Shown piece by piece: positions 20,985 to 30,928 of a stretch of 64,000 nt of DNA. Location of the stretch: assembly GCA_009363875.1 (NCBI GenBank), contig CM018685.1:58167087-58231086 (forward strand), in the 5' to 3' direction. The notes beneath the pieces were generated by a model that saw nothing but the letters and a program-made list of their open reading frames with translations, was not told the DNA's origin and made no database searches. The stretch is from Mikania micrantha. Lineage: Eukaryota; Streptophyta; Magnoliopsida; Asterales; Asteraceae. Both the position numbers and the translations under genes were made by a program. Positions within the stretch are counted from its first letter, which is position 1. Each line of letters begins with the position of its first letter.

Positions 20985-21482
20985 ACAAAATGCCTTTGGT
21001 TTCTTTTTGTAAATGTAAAATTATTAAATAATAAAATTTAAAGAAATTTTCATCATTTACCATAATTTTGTCAAATTTCGTGTAAATGAAATTAAAATGG
21101 ATAAACATTTGGTATTTGAGTGGCTAACAAAAGTAAAAGTTATATAATTATTATAAGATAAATTATAGAAAATGCTTTAAAATTGTAAATTTTATTCTCA
21201 AATGTTATGTAAAGCTCTTTGACATGAACATGTTTTGTTTTAAAAGGACACAGATACTCATGTTTTCGCCCTTTCAATTTGGGGCATCCAATACTGATAT
21301 ATTAAAAGCCATATAAATCTCTTTCCAATCCAACCAAAAAGACAACATAATATTTATGAAATCAAGCAAAATAACAATATATGTCTTGACAAATAACAAA
21401 GATGACATACTTACATACATGCATTCATGATCTCCTACACACACATATATAATATACATGAATAATGAACACTCCACATACC
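20985..21482 (-). repeat. Duplicated 3' flank of receptor-kinase fragment (copy 2)
   Basis: Homologous to about 5085-5155 plus 5861-6134. The intervening 5222-5860 block of copy 1 is absent here, so this is the empty-site version of that insertion. Confidence 0.7.
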
Positions 21483-21713
21483 TTAAATATTTTGAAGGGT
21501 ATTGAGAATATGTTGTAATTCATGCACAACGTTTTTTATATCCATCCTTTGTGTTGGAGAATCCATAGAACACAATACTCCAATCTTGACAGTTGAAACC
21601 ACACATTCCTCTATAATTGTCTTCATATTTGCTTCTTCCCTAATTTCGTTAACAACTTCAGCCTCATCCAGATAAACATTTATCATGTTAACATCAATTA
21701 TATCAGTTACAAT
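21483..21713 (-). pseudogene. Receptor-like kinase C-terminal fragment (copy 2)
   Basis: Read on minus, this encodes the last ~76 residues of an LRR receptor-like kinase: 'VTDIID', 'EAEVVNEIREEANMKT', 'IGVLCSMDSPTQRMDIKN', 'VVHELQHILNTLQNI' and a stop at 21483. It keeps the frame that copy 1 (6135-6480) has lost. Its upstream boundary is abrupt at 21713/21714, where LINE reverse-transcriptase sequence begins. The two are in the same frame, making a 201-aa chimeric ORF (21483-22088). The fragment alone contains no catalytic residues. Confidence 0.75.
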
Positions 21714-22103
21714 GAACAAAAATGGGGATATAGGATCTCCCTGCCTAATTCCACGACCGAATTTGAATTCGAAGGTAGTCGCCCCTTTAACCAATACAGA
21801 AGCTCTCGCCGAAGAAACCAGATACTTCATCCATGATCTCCACTTCAAAGGAAAATCCATATGTTCCATCACAACATCCAGGAATTGCCAATTAAGATGA
21901 TCATACGCCTTTTCAAAATCAATTTTAAAAAGCAATCCCCGCTTCTTTTTTTTCCACCAAGAGACTATTTCATTCACCATTAAAGGACCATCCACAATAG
22001 ACCTTCCTTTCAAAAAGGCTGATTGAGTAACCGAAATTACAGATGGCAGCACATCTTTCAACCTTTTAGCTAGAATTTTTGACACCACCTTTGTAATAAT
22101 CCC
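21714..22103 (-). pseudogene. LINE ORF2 reverse-transcriptase fragment (3'-most piece)
   Basis: On minus this encodes the central fingers/palm of a plant L1-type reverse transcriptase: VVSKILAKRLK, TQSAFLKGRSI, LLFKIDFEKAYDHLNW and GRGIRQGDPISPFLF. It stops there, before the FADD active-site motif, because it joins kinase sequence. Upstream it was interrupted by Gypsy-1. The reading frame resumes exactly at 33069-33149 once Gypsy-1 and one ATCCC copy are discounted. Confidence 0.88.
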
Positions 22104-24231
22104 TGTAATAACCAGGTATGAAGAATTACGTCAGCAGCGTATCAAGCACAATTGATTGTGTTTAAAATCCACGTTGAATTGGCAGCCGAAACTATTACGG
22201 GATGATAGTACGTGGAAAATGATGAATGTGGGCGAAACGGAGTTACGGATTGTCCGGAATCGCGAAATGAAGTTTACGTCGAAAAACGGGCGAAATTGCT
22301 CTTAGGCGGTACGCCTAAGGTCGAGTGAAGACCCTAGGCGATGCGCGCGGGTTCGAATGAAAATATCTGGTACCTTATTGCCGCGCGGTACGCCTTGTAT
22401 GGGTGCACGTCGCCAGGCGATACGCCTGGGTGGGATTTGTCGAGCAAGTGGATAAAATATCAACTTTTCACCATCATTATCATTTTCTAGCTTCCAGTCG
22501 ACGATACCAGCACCAATCCACGAAAAATCTTCATTCAACTCACAAAATCTCTGTTTCGAAGCCTCTGGGACGTTTAGATCGCATCCAGAGACGTTAAAAC
22601 AAGTTCTGATCATCATTTTATCCGTTGGAAACCGCCAGAATAGGTAATGGTTCATTTTAAACCTTCTAGTTTGGTTATGAATGATTAAATCTTAGTTTTG
22701 AACGTAATGATATAGTTAGGGTTGTTGATTATTGCGTAGATGATGGCTAGGATTGATTTTGAGTGACAAACTCGAACTGTTAATGGGTAAATCCTTGTTT
22801 TGAGCCGTTGTAATGTCCGGTTTGCATGGAATCATAACAATGGTTATAATGGTTTAAACCATTTGTTTGTGACTATGTATGTGATTAGTTTGATTAATCT
22901 TTGACATGCAACGTGAAAGTTGAGTGTTTTAAACTAATCACAATCATTAACATACTCACTGGAACGATTATCTGACGTTTCTGATAATAGTCAGATCAGT
23001 ATGTTAAACATGGTTATTAAACCTACTTTAATATTACATTTTGATATTCCATGATATTTGGGTAATCAATAACAAGGATTAATCATTACTAAGCCATTAA
23101 ACTGTCTAGAGACTATCCTAGCAATTATAATCAACAACAATAACTATTTGGTTAATCTGAGATTATACTGATTAATCAAGTGAGTCATCAACTTAGTATT
23201 AGGAATCTGAATCAGTATAGGTTCCTACATTATCATACATTGTATGATATTACACTAAAATATGTAATTAAATACTAAACATCGGGTTGATGACTGTTAA
23301 GGCAATGTCTTTGACATTGGACGTTCAAAAGGATTTAATCAGCAAGTTAAAACATAAATAACTTATCCAACATAAACTAAATGCAGAATCATCATAATAT
23401 CATCAGTTTGTGTTGTATTCTGCTACTATTGAATTATCAGGTGAGTTTCGTACAACCCCTTTTCTTTTTAATGTTTTATAAACATCGGGGTACTCTATAA
23501 CTCATTTTCTGAACATATGATATGCATCACTGATATCTGTGTGATTTCATGTGACTTTTGTGTGATTTCATGGGATTTTGCCGTTAGTAACAACTATCAC
23601 AGTATCAAAAGTCCTCATTCGTGAACTGTATCTAGTGAACCCATGTGGGGCCGAACAGGAACCATTGATAGTACTATTGGCTGACAACCCATTTGCTGGG
23701 AGGATTGCATCTCCCCTGGTGTGAATGTTTGGTACCTGTTTCCATTACAACTTCTTAATGTTTGTGATAGACATTAAGATAATGAGGCATTAAGATATTT
23801 ACCGACGGGTAGTATCTTCGTGAACGAACAACTGTCCGAAAGGAACTAGATACGGGTCCCATGGTTATCATGAACTGAGCATTTTGAGAACATACTTATC
23901 ATATCATATTGTTTTAAATTGAACTGTCGAACTCACCAGCTTTGTGCTGACGTTTCCAACTTAACATTTTTGCAGGACAACAGTGATGCCACGGTGAGGA
24001 TGCACTTCACATAGTTGAACCCTAATGTAACATATTGTGTAATAAACTAAGTTGTTATATTATTGTATTGACGAAACCTTTGTACTATATTTATTCTAAG
24101 TGAATCTGTGTGCTTTGATATTGGTTCAAGTAAGTCACACCTCATCTCTGAGACATCACCACTATGCTTCCGCAACCGATAAAATGAGACTTGTGACATC
24201 ATCTCAGGTGACGAGAGGTGGGGGTGTGACA
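22104..24231 (+). repeat. Gypsy-1 5' LTR
   Basis: 2128 bp, TGTAATAACC...GTGTGACA. U3 carries GC-rich palindromic motifs (22301-22319, 22338-22350, 22379-22395, 22411-22428). Candidate splice donors are GAATAG/GTAATGG (GT at 22644) and TCAG/GTGAGT (GT at 23441), with a polypyrimidine-preceded acceptor TTTTTGCAG ending at 23975. This suggests a leader intron inside the LTR. Confidence 0.92.
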
Positions 24232-24234
24232 GGG

Positions 24235-24246
24235 TGGTATCAGAGC
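24235..24246 (+). other. Gypsy-1 primer-binding site
   Basis: TGGTATCAGAGC lies three bases after the 5' LTR and is complementary to the 3' end of initiator tRNA-Met. Confidence 0.85.
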
Positions 24247-24581
24247 CACAGGTTATAGAATTTAGGTGGACTTAGAGACCTAGACTATAACCATAGGCTC
24301 GTATAGTGACACAGAGAGCACCGACACATTAATAACGAACAAAACTTGTTTTGAATTAAGTTAGGATAATCAGGTGGTACGGATCTCAGTTATGAGTGGC
24401 CAGCATAACTGAAATCCGCAGCACGTGTGCATTCTAATTTGATTTAATTCAAGCAGAACACTAATAACAGTAAACGAATAGTTGCGTTAAGATAGGGAGA
24501 AGCATCATATCATGTACATGTTGAATATTGTTGTTTGATATTTACTTCATGATACTGATTAAAGATTTTGATTGTACAGCA

Positions 24582-25310
24582 ATGGATGATCAGGGTGAGA
24601 GGTATATTTATCAGAGATTCCCCTATGTGGTGTTGGATGATACTCCGAGTGACAGTTCGGGAGCAGACTCAGATCCTGACGAGGCTTTGTCGGTAGCTTC
24701 ACAGGCGACACCTGCAGCACCACGTACACCGTCAGCTCCTAGACCAGTTACGCCGCCACCACCAGCACCAGCACATGAACCAGCACCTATGCCATCTCCA
24801 CCGAGAGCCCCAGCATGGGATGGACTTAGGAGGACAGGATTACCTCCCAGACATCAGATGGCTCAGCGGGATGAGCCTCCGACCGTTCATGAGGTGGGAG
24901 AATCCTCTCGCCAAGCGGAGCTGAGGGGTCAGGTGCAGCAAGTCGCTCAGGACTTGCAGGGTCTGAGGCAGGAGGTACATCAGCACCATACGCTCCTTGA
25001 GGATACTCGTAACATTATATTGGAGATCCTCACTTCACATCTGACTCTGATGGAGCAGGTGAGTCTCATGGGTATTGACAACCAGGCTTGGAGGACTACC
25101 GTTGAGGAGCGCTTTAGTAGGACTTTGAGGCAGAGGATAGTTGCTGCGTTCTGGCAGCAGGTGGAGGTGATGAGGGCAGGAGTAGTGCGAGTTCGAGAGT
25201 TTTTGGTTTGGCTTGGGATGGCGAGTTTTGAGACCAGGATGTTAGTGGTGGGAGTGTTTATGGCAGCTGTAGCCATGTTGTTTTCTTGTTTATCGTATTT
25301 TCTACGATAA
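24582..25310 (+). CDS. Extra ORF upstream of gag in Gypsy-1; proline-rich, coiled-coil, tail-anchored
   Basis: I do not recognise this protein. An open frame starts at 24528 (260 aa), but the better start is ATG 24582 (MDDQGERYIYQRF), just after a possible acceptor TGTACAG at about 24574-24580. Numbering on the 260-aa frame: an acidic Ser/Asp stretch at 37-52; a Pro/Ala-rich linker at 61-107; a heptad-like region at 128-180 (ELRGQVQQVAQDLQGLRQEV); a hydrophobic C-terminal helix at about 237-258 (MLVVGVFMAAVAMLF) ending in a short basic tail. That is a tail-anchored membrane topology. It lies between PBS and gag, not after pol where envelope-like ORFs of plant Gypsy elements sit. There are no stops or frameshifts, although the adjacent gag-pol is broken. 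Role unknown; Gag-like or structural help is only a guess. Confidence 0.6.
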   Translation: MDDQGERYIYQRFPYVVLDDTPSDSSGADSDPDEALSVASQATPAAPRTPSAPRPVTPPPPAPAHEPAPMPSPPRAPAWDGLRRTGLPPRHQMAQRDEPPTVHEVGESSRQAELRGQVQQVAQDLQGLRQEVHQHHTLLEDTRNIILEILTSHLTLMEQVSLMGIDNQAWRTTVEERFSRTLRQRIVAAFWQQVEVMRAGVVRVREFLVWLGMASFETRMLVVGVFMAAVAMLFSCLSYFLR

Positions 25311-25542
25311 GTATGATGGGGCGGTTCTCTTTTGGGTTATCATATGTACTGACGGATAGGTTGCTAGTGTATGATGCATAGGGAAATTTTTGGTTGTGAA
25401 ATAGATCTCCCTTTAGTTGGTTTTGATGTTGGGTGTGTTGGTAGTTAATGTACAAAACTTTTTGGGTGTATCAAAGTTGATTTAGTGTAATGAAATGGTG
25501 GTTTACGTACATTTGTTAGTATCTATTGTGTTGCATGTGTAG

Positions 25543-25855
25543 GTAACATAACAAAGTCCTGTGTGGCAACATAACAAAGTCCTGTGTGGCAACATAACAA
25601 AGTCCTGTGTGGCAACATAACAAAGTCCTGTGTGGCAACATAACAAAGTCCTGTGTGGCAACATAACAAAGTCCTGTGTGGCAACATAACAAAGTCCTGT
25701 GTGGCAACATAACAAAGTCCTGTGTGGCAACATAACAAAGTCCTGTGTGGCAACATAACAAAGTCCTGTGTGGCAACATAACAAAGTCCTGTGTGGCAAC
25801 ATTTTAATTGTCTGTGTGACAACATTTCAAAGTCCTGTGTGGCAACGTTTCAAGT
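25543..25855 (+). repeat. 23-bp tandem array in Gypsy-1 leader
   Basis: About 11 identical copies of aacataacaaagtcctgtgtg plus gc, followed by two or three diverged copies ('aacattttaattgtctgtgtgac', 'aacatttcaaagtcctgtgtg'). The long antisense frames through it (25503-25825) exist only because 23-bp repeats without stops stay open in three phases. The array lies between the extra ORF and gag. The related Gypsy-2 has a far longer version (49050-50010). Confidence 0.92.
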
Positions 25856-26163
25856 ACTAAGTGATCCTATATCAAAAGCATGTAAATATTAACGTATTGA
25901 TGTCACAATGATGTGAGTTGTGAAATATTTTGACATGTTTTGAGTTATTAGGACTAAGTATAACTACAAACATTTGTATGATCACTGTGTATTGATCATC
26001 TATCTGGACTGTGCCAGGTAGTTATACTGTATTTATTATAATCACATTTTCAATTTCATAAAGTTTCAGTATAACTGAACATGATTGAATTTATGTGATT
26101 TAACGGGTTATATATATCTAATGTTCTTGAACTGATCTGAGTTGTCTGCATGTGAGCAGAAAA

Positions 26164-29100
26164 ATGGCTCCGAAACGAGGTCGACCGACCAAGAGATCTA
26201 TGAAGAACATTACTAACCTGGAGTCAAATCAAGTTCCACCAGTAAATACTGAATCAAATCCAGATCCGCAAGTTAATCTGGAAACAAGTACTGGTCCACC
26301 TGTGAACCCGGGAGCAAACCCTGTTCCACCTGCTAGTGCAGGCGGATCTGAATCAAACGAAGCAATGATAGCACGGATTGTGCGTGAACAGCTATCGGCT
26401 TGTGGTGTTTTGATACCACATCAACCTCATATCGCTTCGGGTTCTGGTGGGGATCATACTCACACAGAACACAATGCTACCGGTGGTCATGCTGAAACTC
26501 ATCATACCACTGGTACAACTACAACTGTTCCTGATCCACCACGACAGGGATGCACTTATAAGTATTTCGCTTCCTGTAACCCTCCTACTTTCACTGGTAA
26601 AGAGGGAGCGGCCGGATTGCTAAGGTGGATCGAGGAAATGGAAACGAAACTGAAAATCAGCCAGTGTCTAGAGGAGCATAAAGTGTCTTATGCTGCCTGT
26701 TCTTTCAAAGAATCAGCTTTAACCTGGTGGAATACCCAGGCAAAAACGTTGGGCTCAGCTACAGTCGACTCAATGGGCTGGAATGAGTTTAAAACTCTGA
26801 TTAGATCAGAGTACTGCCCACTCACCGAAATACAAAAGCTCCAGGAGGAATTCTGGAATCACTCGATGATTGGAGCTGACTGTTTAGCGTATACTCATCG
26901 TTTTCATGAACTCACATGTTTACTTCCCGATATGTTTCCTACTGAAGCTGCATTAATCGAGAAGTATATTAAGGGTTTGGTTCCCCAGATTCGGGGAATG
27001 GTAACTGCAGCAGAACCCCCAACCCTCAAACGTGCAATTCTATTGACCACTAAGCTTACCGATGAGGCGGTAAGGAGTGGTATGTTGGTAACAAAAACTC
27101 AGACGGCCGTGAGCCGTAGTGATGTCGGTACCTCAACTGTTTCTAAAGGTACCAAACGAAAGTGGTTTGGCAAAGCTAAGGCGAGAGCTCCGGCTGAGAT
27201 CAACCAGAGCAAACAAACTGTGAAAAACTATGCTGCTGTTACTCCTGAGAGGAGAAACTATGTTGGGCAAGCACCTAAATGTACTCGGTGTTCATTTCAT
27301 CATACGGGACAGTGTCCTACTTGTACCAACTGTAATAGAGTTGGGCACTACACCAAGTATTGTAATTTACCTGCTCGCCAACCAAATCAAGCACCACAAC
27401 AAACCACTCAAACAAACAGGTCGTGTTACAAGTGTGGGAGTCCTGACCACTTGATTAGAAACTGTCCAAACAATAACAACACCAATCCGGGAATGAAGCT
27501 AGAGGTAGAGCTTTCCAGATTGGTGCTACCGAGGCGAGACACGATGCTAACATTGTTACTGGTACGTTCTTACTCAATAACTTATATGCATCAGTTCTCT
27601 TTGATACGGGGGCAGATAAGAGTTTTATCTCTCCTGAATTTGCATCCTTACTGTCATTGCCTGCGGTAGAATTAGAAACTCCTTACGTTATTGAACTTGC
27701 TAATGGCAAGTTAATCAAAACTAACAGTGTCATTCAAGGATGTTCCTTGAATCTGAATGATCATCTTTTCAATATTGAATTACTTCCTATTGAGCTTGGG
27801 AGTTTTGATGTCGTTGTCGGCATGGACTGGCTTTCCATTAACCAAGCTGAAGTAATATGTCAAACTAAGATGATCCGTATTCCGTTACCTGAGGGTAATA
27901 CACTGATAGTTCAAGGTGAACAAGCTGGTAGAAAACTGGGTATCATTTCATGTATGCAAACTCAGAAATGCTTACGGAAAGGGTGTCCGGCCTTTCTAGC
28001 TTATGTGATCAATAACAGCTCTTCACAAAAGCATATCGAAGATATTCCAGTAGTCAAAGATTTTCCTGAAGTCTTTCCTGACGATATATCAGGATTACCC
28101 CCAGTGAGGCAAGTTGAATTTCGAATTGATCTGATTCCAGGTGCAGCACCTGTGGCTAAAGCTCCTTATCGTTTAGCACCCTCAGAGATGCAAGAGCTTT
28201 CAGGTCAACTGCAGGAACTGTTAGACAAGGGTTTTATTAGACCTAGTTTCTCACCCTGGGGAGCACCAGTCCTTTTTGTGAAAAAGAAGGATGGATCATT
28301 CAGGATGTGTATTGACTACCGGGAGCTCAATAAATTAACAATCAAAAACCGTTATCCATTGCCACGTATAGATGATTTGTTCGATCAACTTCAAGGCGTT
28401 ACCTACTTTTCAAAGATTGATTTGAGATCCGGATATCATCAGTTACGAGTGCATGAAGATGATGTTCCTAAAACTGCATTCCGAACTCGATACGGGCATT
28501 ATGAATTTCTAGTAATGCCGTTTGGCTTAACAAATGCACCTGCAGTTTTTATGGATCTGATGAATCGGGTATGTAGGCCTTACTTGGATAAGTTTGTGAT
28601 TGTATTTATTGATGACATTCTTATTTATTCTCGAAGCCAACAAGAACATGCTCAAAACTTGAAATTGATCTTAGAACTGTTGGCACGCGAAAAATTATAT
28701 GCCAAGTTCTCCAAGTGTGAGTTTTGGTTGCGGGAAGTGCAATTTCTTGGACACGTAGTGAATCAAGATGGCATTCAGGTGGATCCCAGTAAGATTAAAG
28801 CTGTAGAACAATGGGAAACACCGCGAACCCCAACTGAAATACGTCAATTCTTAGGGCTAGCAGGTTATTACCGTCGATTCATCAAGAACTTTTCAAAGAT
28901 AGCCCTGCCACTAACTATATTGACGCAGAAAAACCAACCATTTATATGGGGTTCTCAACAGGAGGAGGCGTTCCAACTGTTGAAACACAAACTCTGCAAT
29001 GCACCTATCTTGGCATTACCGGAAGGCATCGATAATTTCACAGTATACTGTGATGCTTCTCGCCAAGGTCTGGGGTGTGTTCTAATGCAGAACGCTAAAG

Positions 29101-30865
29101 TGATTGCTTACGCATCTCGACAGTTGAAAGTACACGAGAAGAACTATACCACTCATGATCTAGAACTTGGTGCAGTGGTGTTTGCACTCAAGATTTGGAG
29201 ACACTATTTGTATGGTACTAAGTGTACTATATACACTGATCACAAAAGTCTTCAACACATTTTAGATCAGAAGATGCTTAATATGCGACAAAGGCGGTGG
29301 GTGGAACTGTTGAACGACTATGACTGTGAAATTCGTTATCATCCAGGGAAAGCGAATGTCGTAGCCGATGCCTTGAGTCGCAAGGAACGAGTCAAACCTT
29401 TACGTGTAAAAGCGTTAGGAATGACTGTTCAAACCAGTCTAATTTCTCAGATTAAAGAAGCTCAGCAACAAGCTTTACAAGCAACAAACTATTCTGCTGA
29501 GGGATTGAGGGGATTAGACAAGAAACTCGATATCAAAAATGATGAAGTGTTGTATTTCAAGAACCGAATTTGGGTTCCTTATTTCGGTAACTCAAGAACA
29601 ATCATCTTGGATGAGGCGCACAAATCCAGGTATTCTATTCATCCAGGTGCTGACAAAATGTATAAAGATCTTAAAGACTTTTACTGGTGGCCTGGAATGA
29701 AGAAACACATAGCAGAATACGTGGGTCGATGTTTAACGTGTTTAAAGGTTAAGGCAGAACATCAACGTCCTTCTGGGTTATTACAACAACCGGAGATTCC
29801 CATGTGGAAATGGGATCAGATCTCTATGGATTTTATCACTAAACTACCCAGAACATCGCATAATCATGACTCTATATGGGTTATCGTTGATCGCCTTACT
29901 AAATCGGCGCATTTCATTCCCATCCGAGAAGATTACTCTATGGATCGACTTGCTAAACTCTATATTAACGAGATTGTATCTCGTCATGGAGTACCAATCT
30001 CTATTATTTCTGACAGAGATAGTCGATTCACATCCCGATTTTGGCAAACTCTTCAGAATGCTTTGGGCACTCAAATCAATATGAGCACAGCTTATCATCC
30101 ACAAACTGACGGGCAAACCGAACGAACAAATCAAACGTTGGAAGATATGCTCAGAAGCTGTGTGATTGATTTTGGTGGTAGCTGGGATGTTCATCTTCCA
30201 CTTGTTGAATTCTCATATAACAACAGCTATCATACCAGTATTCAATGCGCACCATTTGAAGCACTCTATGGACGCAAATGTAGATCACCTGTCTGTTGGT
30301 CGGAGGTAGGTGAAAATCGAATCATAGGCCCAGAGCTTATTCAAGAAACAACTGATAAGATCGCACTTATTCAAGAACGAATTAAAGCTGCATGCGATCG
30401 ACAAAAGAGTTATGCTGATAATCGTCGTAGACCTTTAGAATTTCAAATTGGGGATCTAGTGATGTTGAAGGTTTCACCATGGAAGGGCATTTTCAGATTT
30501 GGAAAGAGAGGTAAACTTCACCAAGATTTGTAGGACCATTCAAAATTCTGGAGCGAATTGGATCAGTGGCCTACAGACTTGAATTACCTCCTGAACTCGG
30601 CAACATTCATGATGTTTTTCATGTATCAAATCTGAAGAAGTGCTTAATCGATGAATCTTTGATCGTACCTCTGAAAGAAATACAAATTGATGAGAAACTT
30701 CAATTCAGAGAAGAACCAGTGGAAGTGATGGATCGAGAGGTGAAGGTATTGAAACGTAGTCGCATACCTATTGTCAAAATTCGGTGGAAATCACAGCGTG
30801 GACCAGAATATACGTGGGAACGCGAAGATCAGATGAAACTGAAATACCCACATTTATTCTCATGA
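26164..30865 (+). pseudogene. Gypsy-1 gag-pol polyprotein with chromodomain, two frameshifts
   Basis: The true start is ATG 26164 (MAPKRGRPTKRS). Gag (retrotrans_gag core around 26540-27100) ends in CCHC knuckles near 27312-27362 and 27424-27465 (CYKCGSPDHLIRNC). A one-base loss near 27490, where Gypsy-2 has one more G, shifts the frame. Then come protease (LFDTGAD near 27600), reverse transcriptase (catalytic FIDD near 28606), RNase H (YCDAS near 29047), integrase with an HHCC finger (29620-29760) and DDE core (D near 29829, D near 30012, E near 30118), all in one frame up to 30533. A second one-base loss near 30511 (aaacttcacc versus aaactttcacc in Gypsy-2) truncates the protein before the chromodomain, which follows in another frame (30566-30865; RGPEYTWEREDQ). 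Non-functional as it stands. Confidence 0.93.
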
Positions 30866-30915
30866 TAAATTGTTATCCGATATGTCTTCCCTAAATTTCG
30901 GGACGAAATTTTTCT

Positions 30916-30928
30916 AACAGGAGGAGAC
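30916..30928 (+). other. Gypsy-1 polypurine tract
   Basis: AACAGGAGGAGAC immediately precedes the 3' LTR. The same tract occurs in Gypsy-2. Confidence 0.85.

Noticed and set aside
22302..22655. 117-aa antisense ORF in Gypsy-1 LTRs (also 31112-31492)
   Set aside because: Duplicated only because the LTR is. The Gypsy-2 LTR counterpart encodes a different frame, and there is no known homology.
24980..25276. Antisense 98-aa ORF opposite the extra Gypsy-1 ORF
   Set aside because: Shadow of the plus-strand frame, with no independent features.
25543..25855. CRISPR-like regular repeats
   Set aside because: Units are contiguous with no unique spacers, and the context is a plant retrotransposon. It is a simple tandem array.
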